DNA of 64,000 nt from Apibacter raozihei. Its GTDB lineage: Bacteria; Bacteroidota; Bacteroidia; Flavobacteriales; Weeksellaceae. Position numbers and translations under genes: made by a program. The stretch is taken from assembly GCF_004014855.1 (NCBI RefSeq), contig NZ_CP034930.1, forward strand, positions 1,798,001-1,862,000, written 5' to 3'. Below the pieces are notes generated by a model, which saw only the letters and a program-made list of their open reading frames with translations, was not told where the DNA came from and searched no databases. The first letter of the stretch is position 1, and each line of letters begins with the position of its first letter. Shown in pieces: positions 36,014 through 45,856 of this stretch.

Positions 36014-39000
36014 TTATTTTTTTATAAATTTAAAAGTTCGATCTTTAATACGTAAGAAATATAGATTAGGTGTTAACTCTGATACATCTAAGGTTATTTC
36101 CTTGGCGGGTTTAATTGTAGCAGTTTTAATTAATTTTCCGTTTCTGTCCAGAATAGTTATTAAATAATAGTTATTAATATTAGAATCTAATCCTTTTATA
36201 AAAATTGTATTTTCAACTGGATTTGGGTATACTAAAATCGAGGAAGGGATAGCATTACTTTTATTACTATATGGATTATCCTCAATAAAGTCAGTACTGG
36301 TAGAAGATGAATTTGTTCTAAAGCTACTTTGATTATAGTCTGAACTATGAGAAGCGGCACAATTGGTTTTTACCCTCCAATAATAATCTATATTCGCTTT
36401 TAATCCTGTTAAGGAGAAAAAGGAGGAGGTAGGCATTGAAGTAGCAGTCGTCCAGTTAGTTGCTGAAGATGTTTTATATTCAACAGTGTAGCTTAGAGCT
36501 CCGGCTGTGGCGTACCATTTAAAGATAACACTGTTGTCAGAGATATCAGTGGCTAAAAGACCTGTTGGAGTAGTGCAGCTACTCAAAGTAGTAAAATTAC
36601 TTTGGGTGTATTCAGAACTATTGGAAGTAGAACAGTTGGTTTTTACCCTCCAAATATAAAATGTGTTAGCTCGTAAGCCGGATAGGGTGAAAGAGGATGA
36701 GGAGGTAGAAGCAGTTGCCACTGTCCAATTAGTTTCAGTAGGTAGTTTATATTCAATACGATAGCTTTGAGCTCCGTTTACTACGTACCATTTAAGCGAA
36801 ACGCTTGAATCAGATATATTAGAAGCGGATAGCCCTGTTGGGGCAGAACAATTATTCAAAGTTGAAAAACTTCCTTGAGCATATCCGGAACTTTCCGAAG
36901 CGGAACAGTTAGTTTTTACTCTCCATTGATAAGCTGTATTAGCCTTTAATCCGGAGAAGGTAAAATAAGGAGTTGTAGTAGAAGCTGTAGCTAAGGTCCA
37001 GTTGGTTGCTGAAGTCTGCTTGTATTCAACAGTGTAGCTTTTTACACCACTTGCTGCATACCATTTAAGATCGGCACTGTTGGCTGAAATATTATATAGG
37101 TAAATACCTTCAGGTGTAGAGCAACCAGGTAAAGTAGAAAAACGGCTTTGAGCATATGCGGAACTGCTGGAAGCGGAACAATTGGTTTTTACTCTCCATT
37201 GATAAGCTGTACCGGCTTTCAGTCCTGATAAGATAAAAGACGTTGAAGTAGTTGAGGCAGTTGCCACTGTCCAGTTAATGTCTGAAGAAATTTTATATTC
37301 CACCGTATAGCCTTTTGCGTCACTTATGGCATGCCATCTGAGAACAGCACTGCCAGAGGAGACGTCAAAGGCGGAGATACCTGTTGGGGTAACACAGCTG
37401 CTTAAAGTTGTGAAACCAGTTCGGGCATATCCGGAACTACTGTTAGCCGAACAATTACTTTTTACCATCCAATCATAAGCTGTATTAGCTTTTAAGCCGG
37501 ATAAGGTGAAATAAGTAGAAGTTGTAGAAGCTGTGGCAACCTTCCATGTAGTTTCAGAAGATTGCTTAAACTCTACGGTATAGCTCTGAGCTCCACTCAC
37601 GGCATACCAGGTAAGATCGGCACTCGTAGAAGAAATTTTAGAGGCAGTAACACCAGCTGGTGTGGAACAGCTATTTTTAGTAGTAAACATTCCTTGAGCA
37701 TATCCTGAATTATCGGAGGCAGAACAATTGGTTTTTACCCTCCAATAGTAAGAAGTATTAGCCTTTAAACCGGATAAGGTGAAATAGGATGCGGTAGTTG
37801 AAGTCGTAGCGATCGTCCAGTTGGTTGATGTAGCAGGTCTGTATTCCAATGTATAGCTTTGGGCACCACTCATTGCATACCATCTAAGCACTGCACTGGT
37901 AGTGGTGATGTCATAAGCGTAAATACTGGTTGGAGTTGTGCAATTACTAAAAGTAGTAAAACCGTTTTGAACATATCCGGAACTATCGGAAGTTGAACAA
38001 TTAGTTTTTATCCTCCATTGGTAAGCTGTATTGGCTTTTAGACCGGATAAGGTAAAAGAAGTTGCGGTGGTAGAAGTTGTAGCAACAGACCAGTATGCTT
38101 CTGTTGCAAGCTTATATTCTATGGTATAGCTTTTTGCACCGCTCATTGTATTCCATTTAAGGATAGCACTCGAAACAGAGACATTAGAGGTAGAAGTTCC
38201 TGTTGGAGTAAGGCAGCTGCTTAAAGTAGTAAAACCACTTTGAGCATAGCCTGAACTACTATCGGTTGGACAATTGGTTTTTACTCTACAATGATACATG
38301 GTATTTGCTTTTAAACCGGATAGGCTGAATGAGGTAGCTTTAGTAGAAACAGAAACAACGGTCCAGTTAGCAGCCGTTGCAAGCTTATATTCTACTGTAT
38401 AGCTTTGAGCTCCGCTCATTGCATACCATCTGAGTATAGCACTGGTGGAAGAGATATCTGAAATAGTGAAACCAGTTGGAGTAGTGCAGGTAGGTAAGGT
38501 GGTAAAAGCATTGAGATCATATCCGGAACTATCGAAAGCCGAACAATTCGTCTTTATTCTCCAATAATATGTTGTATTAGCCGCTAATCCGGATAGAGTG
38601 AAAGAGGTAGAAGTAATAGATGTTGCTGCAACGGTCCATTGAGTTGCCGAAGCAATCTTATATTCTACCGTATAGCTTTTTGCATTATTCATGGCATGCC
38701 ACCTAAGGACAGCACTTGTAGTCAAAATATTGTAGGTGGAAGCGCCGGTTGGAGTTGGGCAGCTGTTCGAAGTGGTAAAGTAGCCTTCAGTATATCCGGA
38801 ACTATTAGAGGTTGAACAATTGGTTTTTACTCTCCAGTAGTAAGCAGTATTGGCCTTTAATCCGGTTAAGTTAAAATAAGGAGTGGTTATAGAAGCATTT
38901 GCAATTGTCCAGTTAGCAGTATTACCTGCTTTATATTCAAGAGTATAGCTTTGAGATCCGCTTACCGGATACCATTTAAGAACAGCACTATTGGATGAGA

Positions 39001-40768
39001 TATTCGCTGCATAAACACCACCTTTTGGATTAGTACAACTAGATAAAGTAGTAAAACTACTTAGAGCATATCCTGAACTAACGGAAGTAGAACAATTGCT
39101 CTTTACCCTCCAATGATAAATCGTGTTGGGTTTTAATCCGGATAAGGTAAAATTGGTGGCGTTAGTAGAAGTAGCAGCAACGGTCCACGTTGAAGCAGTA
39201 GCAAGCTTATATTCTAAGGTATAGTTTTGCGCATTGTCTACGACATACCAATTAAAGGTAGCACTGTTGGCGGATAGATCGGAAGCGGAAAGTCCTGTAG
39301 GTACAGAACAGCTGGACTGAGTGGTGAAATCATTCTGAGCATATAGGGAAGTATCAGAGGCGGAACAATTGGCTTTTACTCTCCAAAGATAAACGGTAGT
39401 TGGTTTTAAACCGGATAAGGTAAATGAAGAAGCAGAAGTAGAAGCCGTAGCAACTGTCCAGCTGTTAGCAGTAGCAGGCTTATACTCTACCGTATAGCTT
39501 TTTGCCCCGTTTACCTCATACCATTTAAGGGTAGCACTATTCGCTAAAATATTTGAAACAGATAGCCCTGTTGGAGAAGTACACGTTGGAGTAAAAGGGG
39601 AAATGTTGGTAATTATAGCCTGATTATTTGAAAATCCCCCGGGATTGGTAATCTGATAGTAGCCGTTAGCATAACCTCCCCATCCTAAATTGAAGTGGAC
39701 AAGATTATTAGCATCATAACCGTCAGCAACAAATGCATGTCCACTCCCCAAAGAAGAAGTTCCGGTAAAATAAACCGGATATCCTTTTGTTAATTGTTCT
39801 TTAATCAGGTTTAGCCATTCGGAGTCACTAGTGTAACGGGACTTATATATAAGACTAATATCAGAGCTATATTTAAAATAATATTTTAAAGCCGAAACAA
39901 CATTTGAATTACCAGCTATAGAAGCAGTGGGGCCATACATCATATCTATGGAAATTCCGGCATGAAGCATTAAAGTGGAGACTGCATCTACTTGCTGGGT
40001 AGATGAAGAAGCTGAGAGTGAATTAGGCATGTTATTCCAGGAATAGTTAGTACTGCCAAAGTTCGCAGTTAAGGTTTTTCCTTTCCAATTATAGCTTTGG
40101 TCAGAAATGGTGTAGGTATGACTACCGTTTCCTTTAGCCGGATAATTCCAAAATTTCATAATTTGAGCCATGGCAGTAGCTACACATCCGGTCATAGATG
40201 ATTTTCCTTCATACGTAACGGGGGTAAGTTTATTGTAGTAGGTTGACTGGCTCCAGTTAGTTTTTATAAGTGGTGAAACACTGGAAGCAAAAGTTACTTT
40301 AGAATTTTGAGAAGGAGGAAGGTTGCTTGCCGAAAGTAAAGCTTCCCATTCATCAAAAATTTTTGTGTCTTCTTCAGAGCTGATTTTGCTTGATTTATTT
40401 TTACTTAAATATGCATTGCATTCCTGATATCCGTTAAGTAAATACAAAAACTCAGGAGATTGAATTTTATTTTCATCTATATTAGAATCAAATGAATAAG
40501 CTAAAACAGGATGGTTTTTACGGGTAGCGGAAATGATATAGAAACCGTTTACGGTAGCGTTTTTGAACACATAAAAACCGTTGTAATTATTATTTATTCG
40601 ATGAGTTATGTTGATTAATTGAATTTCAGATGATTTTCCATTTTTAGAATAAAGCGATATAAAATTTTTCGCTACTATTTGAGCTTTTTCCTCAGAAATA
40701 TCCTGAGCTTTAAAAAAGCAGGAAGTAAGAATTCCTATAACAATTAAAAAATGCTTGAATTTGCACAT
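36014..40768 (-). CDS. Secreted C10-family cysteine protease with twelve FN3 repeats and T9SS sorting domain
   Basis: A 1584-residue paralogue of the neighbouring C10 protease with the same order: signal peptide, pro-domain, catalytic domain with Cys195 (SMTGCVATAMAQIM) and His344 (SGHAFVADGYDANN), FN3 array, T9SS type A sorting domain (ILVYPNPVENTIFIKG to YFLRIKDRTFKFIKK). Here the array holds twelve FN3 units of about 91 residues (DNA about 36310-39585), each opening with a sequence like CTTPTGL and carrying SYTVEYK and LSGLKANTAYYWRVKTNCS motifs. The units are very similar, which points to recent tandem duplication. The FN3 stalk may hold the protease away from the surface or bind substrate. 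Both are inference. Confidence 0.92.
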   Translation of the reverse strand: MCKFKHFLIVIGILTSCFFKAQDISEEKAQIVAKNFISLYSKNGKSSEIQLINITHRINNNYNGFYVFKNATVNGFYIISATRKNHPVLAYSFDSNIDENKIQSPEFLYLLNGYQECNAYLSKNKSSKISSEEDTKIFDEWEALLSASNLPPSQNSKVTFASSVSPLIKTNWSQSTYYNKLTPVTYEGKSSMTGCVATAMAQIMKFWNYPAKGNGSHTYTISDQSYNWKGKTLTANFGSTNYSWNNMPNSLSASSSTQQVDAVSTLMLHAGISIDMMYGPTASIAGNSNVVSALKYYFKYSSDISLIYKSRYTSDSEWLNLIKEQLTKGYPVYFTGTSSLGSGHAFVADGYDANNLVHFNLGWGGYANGYYQITNPGGFSNNQAIITNISPFTPTCTSPTGLSVSNILANSATLKWYEVNGAKSYTVEYKPATANSWTVATASTSASSFTLSGLKPTTVYLWRVKANCSASDTSLYAQNDFTTQSSCSVPTGLSASDLSANSATFNWYVVDNAQNYTLEYKLATASTWTVAATSTNATNFTLSGLKPNTIYHWRVKSNCSTSVSSGYALSSFTTLSSCTNPKGGVYAANISSNSAVLKWYPVSGSQSYTLEYKAGNTANWTIANASITTPYFNLTGLKANTAYYWRVKTNCSTSNSSGYTEGYFTTSNSCPTPTGASTYNILTTSAVLRWHAMNNAKSYTVEYKIASATQWTVAATSITSTSFTLSGLAANTTYYWRIKTNCSAFDSSGYDLNAFTTLPTCTTPTGFTISDISSTSAILRWYAMSGAQSYTVEYKLATAANWTVVSVSTKATSFSLSGLKANTMYHCRVKTNCPTDSSSGYAQSGFTTLSSCLTPTGTSTSNVSVSSAILKWNTMSGAKSYTIEYKLATEAYWSVATTSTTATSFTLSGLKANTAYQWRIKTNCSTSDSSGYVQNGFTTFSNCTTPTSIYAYDITTTSAVLRWYAMSGAQSYTLEYRPATSTNWTIATTSTTASYFTLSGLKANTSYYWRVKTNCSASDNSGYAQGMFTTKNSCSTPAGVTASKISSTSADLTWYAVSGAQSYTVEFKQSSETTWKVATASTTSTYFTLSGLKANTAYDWMVKSNCSANSSSGYARTGFTTLSSCVTPTGISAFDVSSGSAVLRWHAISDAKGYTVEYKISSDINWTVATASTTSTSFILSGLKAGTAYQWRVKTNCSASSSSAYAQSRFSTLPGCSTPEGIYLYNISANSADLKWYAASGVKSYTVEYKQTSATNWTLATASTTTPYFTFSGLKANTAYQWRVKTNCSASESSGYAQGSFSTLNNCSAPTGLSASNISDSSVSLKWYVVNGAQSYRIEYKLPTETNWTVATASTSSSSFTLSGLRANTFYIWRVKTNCSTSNSSEYTQSNFTTLSSCTTPTGLLATDISDNSVIFKWYATAGALSYTVEYKTSSATNWTTATSMPTSSFFSLTGLKANIDYYWRVKTNCAASHSSDYNQSSFRTNSSSTSTDFIEDNPYSNKSNAIPSSILVYPNPVENTIFIKGLDSNINNYYLITILDRNGKLIKTATIKPAKEITLDVSELTPNLYFLRIKDRTFKFIKK
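36310..39585 (-). repeat. Tandem array of twelve FN3-encoding repeats of about 273 bp
   Basis: Twelve in-frame units, each encoding a Cys-started FN3 domain. Recurrent DNA motifs include GTTTTTACTCTCCA and ATATCCGGAACTA at the same phase in successive units. The array is a likely hotspot for recombination and copy-number change, and a likely place for short-read misassembly. Confidence 0.85.
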
Positions 40769-41168
40769 AGTTAGTTTTTTGATTAATTACAAAATATTTA
40801 AATGAATCCGTGTCCTTAAGATTGAATTAAAAACATATCAATCAACAGGTCAGCATAAATTGGTTTAAGATTACTTAAAATAAAATAGTAAAGAGTGTGT
40901 GGGAAATAGAAAGTAAAGGTTATTTCATAAGCATATACGTTAGAATTACTAGTATTCAAATATACAGAATTCATTTTTTATTTATATAAAATATATATTT
41001 TTTATATTCTTTTAAATAGTTAATTTAAATAATTATTTTATAGTATGATAATAAATGATTGTGAAATAAATACTATTTAAATGTTGTTTATTTTCGTTTA
41101 ATAGTTAATGAAAAATAAAACCGAAGAAAACTAATCCTTCGGTTTTATTTTAGATACTCCCTAAGAAG
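40769..41168. other. Gene-free region between the 12-repeat protease and the subtilisin
   Basis: About 400 bp, AT-rich, without a gene. It contains the leader of the C10 protease and the terminator of the subtilisin gene at 41112-41151. Confidence 0.5.
41112..41151 (-). terminator. CCGAAG terminator of the subtilisin gene
   Basis: A 15-bp perfect stem (AAAATAAAACCGAAG/CTTCGGTTTTATTTT, arms 41112-41126 and 41137-41151) just downstream of the stop. Confidence 0.8.
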
Positions 41169-44054
41169 TTATTTTTTGAAAAATTTAAAATTATAATCTT
41201 GAATACGTAAAAAATATAAATTTGAAGGCAATTCGGATACATCTAAGGTGATTTCAGTACCAGACTTAACGGTTGCGGTTTTAACCACTCTTCCATTTCT
41301 GTCCGTAATAGTTATTACTTCCACTTCGTTGGAGCTATACTTAATATCTTTTATAAAAAGTGTGTTCTCTACCGGATTTGGGTACAGAGAAGGACTTATA
41401 AAAGTATTCTCAGGATTAGGATTTGCTAACTCTGATTCAGCATTTGAAGAATTCGTACTTGAAACATTGATTCTTAAATTATAACATTTTGATAAGTCAA
41501 AATTTCCTGCATGCCCATACACTAATATATAGTAGGTGCCCGGTGCTAAGTTATTCATGGCAATTGTTTCGTTGGTAGTACCGCTGAATGTACTGCTGCC
41601 AATTTGAGTTTTCGAACTGTTATAAAGTTTTAAATCATAATCTTTAGGTAAATTTTGTAATGTAATATTGATATTAGATTTTGAACCTAAAATAAATTTA
41701 TAGTAATCTTTATCCGTTGCGCTGCCAATACCTGCGGAATAGGTCGTATTTGTACGTAAAGCCACTGCGGTTGCAAAAGATTCGTTAGGTTCGTAATTAT
41801 TGATACATGATGAAGTTACAGGGGTAGTGCTTACTTTTAAATGATAACATTGAGACAAATCAAAATTTCCATTATAACCGTAAACAAGTACATAATAAGT
41901 ACCTGCCGGGAGGTTGTTTAAAGTGATGGATTCACTGGATGTGCCGCTCTTGGTACTGCTGCCTATTTGAATAAATGAGCTGTTATAAATTTTTAAATCA
42001 TAATCTTTAGGAAGATTAGCCAAAGTGGCAACGATAGTTGAAACAGCGCTTATTGTAAATTTGTAATAGTCTTTATCGGTAGCACTTCCTATTCCCGCAT
42101 AATAATTGGTGTTAGTATTTATAGGAGCAGCAGTGGTAAATGATTCATTGGGCTCATAATTCTGAATACAGGAAACAACTGTCAAAGTTTTAAAGTTAGA
42201 TTGGCTATAATTGGAACTTGACCCGGACGAACAATTAGCTTTAATCCGCCAGTCATACGAAGTATCAGATTGCAAGCCTGTTAAAGTGTAGGAATTGTCA
42301 TTAGTTAAGGCAACGGACCATGAAGCAGAGGAAGCTTTTTTATATTCTACCGTATAATTTCCGACACCTGCAATTGCATTCCATTTTAGGATAGTGCCTG
42401 AAGAAGTAGTTCTTTCAGCTTTCAAACCTGTGGGAGCCGAGCAACTGCTTTTTATAATTCCAGTAACAATAAGAGAGTAATTTTGTTTTCCTCCGGATAA
42501 ATTATTTTTATGTTTGATGGAAATCGTATAACTCCCTGACGCGCCTGGTATATCAATTCTTTCAAAAGGATCTACTTTGTTATCCCCCTTACTACTGGTA
42601 GTTGCTGAGGTAAGTAAATAAGGATAGTAGGTGGTTCCGTTTTTTGTAATTCTTATATCAAGATCATTAACTAACACAGCGGTTGATAAGTTTATTGTAC
42701 CACTATTTACAACATTACCTGCCGGATCTGTCCAGGAAATGGAAGCAATTAAAGGATTGATGCCGTCTGAATTTACGGTTATGCTGTATGAAGAACCGCT
42801 GGTTAGGATATTTTCTTCAATGAGGGAATTGCTGTTTTTTTTAGAGATCGTCTCAGCGGCAAATTTAGCATTCAGCAGCCCCCATCCAAATTTGGCGTCC
42901 GGGCCAGGCGTTCCTGCGTCGTCTGCTGTATGTAGCGCGAGTCCTTTCAGGGTAGCAGCTTTCATAAGGGTTCCGTATAAATTTTTATAGTGCTGTTGAA
43001 GTAATATAAGCGTACCTGTAACATTAGGAGATGCCATGGAAGTTCCGGTATAGGTAGCATAACTTACATCGCTTGAAGCAACGGAAGAATAAATTTCAGT
43101 ACCATTTCCGGCAATATCAGGTTTTATACGTAAATCATCCGTAGGTCCCTGACTACTGGAACCATTGATGCTTGCTTGTGCTAATTTTCCATTCGCATCA
43201 ATAACAATATTTTCTGCGTTGGCAACGACAAGGTTATTTTTAGAAGTTTTAAAACCGGATAGTTTATCATACCCTGTAGCCAGAGGATTAGGATTGGTAG
43301 CATATCCGTCGTTACCGGCTGAACATACCATAAGATAAAAAGGGGCGTTAAACATGATTTCATCCCAGCTTTTTGATTCATTTGAGTAGGCTCCAAACAT
43401 CCAGGGAGTAATAGACGAAAACCGGAAACCATACGAATGATTGGATAGGGTCATACCGTTTGTGGCAGCAGTAGCAGCCTTTGAAGCATCCGAGTTCCAG
43501 TTGTTGCTTATCACTTTTGCCTGAGAAGCCATTCCTTTGGCTTTAGGATCTTTTCCGGAAGCAATCATAGTTCCGGCCACATGGGTGGCATGGTTGCTCA
43601 TTCCCGTGGAACCATCTCCTATGGAAACTCGTCCTTTTAATTCCTGATGTGTAGATCTCACTGCATTTTCATCCCAAATGTAGGCAGTCATATTCTGACC
43701 GTCTAAATTTAGTCGTAAACCTCCTCCTGAATTTAAGTAATTGGCTCTTGTTGATTTCGCGGCTTTGATATTTTCCGTTATATAATATATAGGACGCATA
43801 TCTGCAGTTACACCAATTAATTCCGACACATTTCCGTCTTCATGATAAATTTTTTCCTGAAGCTTTCGGGTTTTCATTAATTGTAAAGCTCTTTCTTTAT
43901 TAGCTTTTGCCTCCACATCAAACAGCTTGGATATTGCTTCCAAATGATTGGTGTTGCTTTCTTTTTGAATGACTGCAATATCTTCCTTAGTTTGTGAAAT
44001 AATTGATAAGGGAAGAAAACTAAGATATAAACATATCAGGTGTAATTTTCTCAT
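41169..44054 (-). CDS. Secreted S8 subtilisin-like protease with FN3, two PPC domains and T9SS sorting domain
   Basis: A 961-residue secreted serine protease. After the signal peptide and an N-terminal prodomain, the subtilase domain shows the catalytic triad regions: Asp in TAYIWDENAVRSTHQEL, His in MSNHATHVAGTMIASG, and Ser in YTGTSMASPNVTGTL. Next come a jelly-roll segment, one FN3 (starting CSAPTGLKAE), and two closely similar PPC domains (both with GIGSATDKDYYKF and NLPKDYDLK). The end is a T9SS type A domain (LYPNPVENTLFIKDI to YFLRIQDYNFKFFKK). It forms a secreted-protease island with the two C10 genes but is transcribed as a separate unit. Confidence 0.93.
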   Translation of the reverse strand: MRKLHLICLYLSFLPLSIISQTKEDIAVIQKESNTNHLEAISKLFDVEAKANKERALQLMKTRKLQEKIYHEDGNVSELIGVTADMRPIYYITENIKAAKSTRANYLNSGGGLRLNLDGQNMTAYIWDENAVRSTHQELKGRVSIGDGSTGMSNHATHVAGTMIASGKDPKAKGMASQAKVISNNWNSDASKAATAATNGMTLSNHSYGFRFSSITPWMFGAYSNESKSWDEIMFNAPFYLMVCSAGNDGYATNPNPLATGYDKLSGFKTSKNNLVVANAENIVIDANGKLAQASINGSSSQGPTDDLRIKPDIAGNGTEIYSSVASSDVSYATYTGTSMASPNVTGTLILLQQHYKNLYGTLMKAATLKGLALHTADDAGTPGPDAKFGWGLLNAKFAAETISKKNSNSLIEENILTSGSSYSITVNSDGINPLIASISWTDPAGNVVNSGTINLSTAVLVNDLDIRITKNGTTYYPYLLTSATTSSKGDNKVDPFERIDIPGASGSYTISIKHKNNLSGGKQNYSLIVTGIIKSSCSAPTGLKAERTTSSGTILKWNAIAGVGNYTVEYKKASSASWSVALTNDNSYTLTGLQSDTSYDWRIKANCSSGSSSNYSQSNFKTLTVVSCIQNYEPNESFTTAAPINTNTNYYAGIGSATDKDYYKFTISAVSTIVATLANLPKDYDLKIYNSSFIQIGSSTKSGTSSESITLNNLPAGTYYVLVYGYNGNFDLSQCYHLKVSTTPVTSSCINNYEPNESFATAVALRTNTTYSAGIGSATDKDYYKFILGSKSNINITLQNLPKDYDLKLYNSSKTQIGSSTFSGTTNETIAMNNLAPGTYYILVYGHAGNFDLSKCYNLRINVSSTNSSNAESELANPNPENTFISPSLYPNPVENTLFIKDIKYSSNEVEVITITDRNGRVVKTATVKSGTEITLDVSELPSNLYFLRIQDYNFKFFKK

Positions 44055-44465
44055 AATTTTTTTTTTGTAGGGTTAATTTTTTGTTTTTTAATGTATACAA
44101 GTTATATGTCTAATCTATGACAAGAGAGGGTTCGTAAACGATAGATAGAGTAGTTAATGGGCTTAAATGTAAGAAGATAATTGAATGTATCTTATTTTTA
44201 GTGTTTATATAAATTTGAAAAATTTATATTTGAAAATGAGTACTTTTAATTCATAGGCTATTAGGATTAATTATTTAAACCAAATATAAGATAAAATTTA
44301 ATTCTTTGCAACATAAAAGTATAATTAAGTTATTATTTATTTTAAAAACTTTGTTAATTGTTTGTTTTTTTTATTTTATTATTATTTTATATTAATTTTT
44401 TATTTGTTTTAATGGTGTGATTTTAATAGGAAATGATATAAGTAAAGTCAATGATTTCGTTTTTT

Positions 44466-44486
44466 GATAGTGTAAATTTTACTATC
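44466..44486. promoter_or_regulatory. Inverted repeat upstream of the RNA-repair promoter
   Basis: GATAGT-N9-ACTATC, lying 16 bp before the -33 element of hen1. It is a possible operator. Nothing in the sequence names the regulator. Confidence 0.4.
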
Positions 44487-44501
44487 TGATTGATTGCGTA
44501 G

Positions 44502-44530
44502 TTGTATTGCGCATTTTTATTTTAGTTTTG
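44502..44530 (+). promoter_or_regulatory. Promoter of the hen1-rnl-pnkp operon
   Basis: A -7 element TAGTTTTG at 44523-44530 with TTG at 44502-44504 as -33, separated by 18 bp. The transcript would start near 44537, about 14 nt before the ATG. Confidence 0.55.
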
Positions 44531-44550
44531 CATGGTAAAATAAATAAATC

Positions 44551-45852
44551 ATGATTCTAAAGATAAAGAGTGCTAATAAGTATTTATTAGATATATTACA
44601 TAAAAATCCTGAAACCGATGCCGGGTTATATTTTAAACCACTTAAAAAAGGTATTATAGTAGGGAATATAGTGAGTAGTTATGAATATGAAGTAATCTTT
44701 CAGGATACCAAATACAGCTATTTACCTGAAGATTCCAATCAGATAGATTTTCAGAGTTACTGCAATCCTTTAGTAATATTACACATATCTAATGAATTGT
44801 TTAATCATATACTCAAAGAAAAATCAGAATATGTTCAAAAAGAAATTTCCTGGTTAGGAATTACACAAGGAGAAGCAGATACGCAAGAATGTACTATTGA
44901 AATTCCCTCATTTTTTATACATTCCAACTGGTATAGAGACGAAGAATTTCTGTTAAGCAAATACTTTGAAGGGATTAAGTTAACACAGGTACAGGGTAAA
45001 GTATTTAATCTTAAAATTAAAGGTAAATCTATATTTGAAGCAATAAATCTTTTAAACCTAGTAGCGCTTTTAACTCATATAACTAATGATTACGGCTTAT
45101 TTACCTTTATTGATGATCAGTTTGCACAAAAATATGCACGAATTTTAACGAATATTGACCATGTGCCGTACTTTGTGTTTTATTTATTTATTAAAAGGGC
45201 AACCAAATCAGAGAAGCAGTTTAAAAATATAAAACCGGTTTTTGAAGAATATTTAAGAAAATACGGGATGGAAGCAGAACTAAGCTGGTTGGGAACACAT
45301 GCTGACAGGGTTCGGTTTATAACGGATAAGCTTGAGTTGGACCGGCCAATTGTGGATATAGGCTGTGGTGAGTTTATTTATTATAAAAAAATGATGAATA
45401 AAGGATTTAGATCCCATTATATAGCTGTGGATGAAAATGAAAATTTTGCAAGTATGGCAGAATATCTTCCCCAGCGTTATCAAGCAGAAAACCTTGAATT
45501 TTATACGCGTTTAGAACAAGTTCGAACCGATGAATTCGTGAATGTGATTATGACTGAAGTCATTGAACATAATACTTTAGAAGAAGCAAAAAAATTAATT
45601 AAACAAGCATTACAGTTTAATATAAACGAAATGATTATAACTACTCCGAATTCAGATTTTAATGTTTACTATTCGGAAAGTTTGGATAAAAGACATGAGG
45701 ATCATGATTTTGAACTCAGTGAAAAAGAATTTAAAGAGTTGATAGAAGAATGTGCAAGTTCAATTCCTGGTATTATAACAAAATATAGCGGAATAGGAGA
45801 CTCTATAAACGGAATACAACCCACACAAGCAGTAATAATTTCAAAACATTAG
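44551..45852 (+). CDS. hen1: Hen1: 3'-terminal RNA ribose 2'-O-methyltransferase
   Basis: Bacterial Hen1 methylates the 2'-OH at the 3' end of a cleaved RNA before ligation, so that a repaired RNA resists being cut again at the same site. The 433-residue protein has the bacterial N-terminal domain (residues 1-230), which in known systems contacts and activates the ligase. The C-terminal methyltransferase shows motif I VDIGCGE at 268-274, the metal-binding ExxEH at Glu336-His340, and RHEDHDFELSEKEF from 381, which supplies the further His ligand. It is the first gene of the RNA-repair operon, and rnl starts 4 bp after its stop. All catalytic residues that I can check are present. Confidence 0.93.
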   Translation: MILKIKSANKYLLDILHKNPETDAGLYFKPLKKGIIVGNIVSSYEYEVIFQDTKYSYLPEDSNQIDFQSYCNPLVILHISNELFNHILKEKSEYVQKEISWLGITQGEADTQECTIEIPSFFIHSNWYRDEEFLLSKYFEGIKLTQVQGKVFNLKIKGKSIFEAINLLNLVALLTHITNDYGLFTFIDDQFAQKYARILTNIDHVPYFVFYLFIKRATKSEKQFKNIKPVFEEYLRKYGMEAELSWLGTHADRVRFITDKLELDRPIVDIGCGEFIYYKKMMNKGFRSHYIAVDENENFASMAEYLPQRYQAENLEFYTRLEQVRTDEFVNVIMTEVIEHNTLEEAKKLIKQALQFNINEMIITTPNSDFNVYYSESLDKRHEDHDFELSEKEFKELIEECASSIPGIITKYSGIGDSINGIQPTQAVIISKH

Positions 45853-45856
45853 AAAA

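Larger units (their letters stand above)
44055..44550. other. Intergenic regulatory region between the subtilisin and the RNA-repair operon
   Basis: About 500 bp between divergent genes. Most is featureless AT-rich DNA. Near the right end lie the inverted repeat at 44466-44486 and the hen1 promoter at 44502-44530, listed separately. Confidence 0.5.

Noticed and set aside
36310-39585. Regular repeats that might suggest a CRISPR array
   Set aside because: The period is about 273 bp, the repeats are in frame, and they encode FN3 domains.
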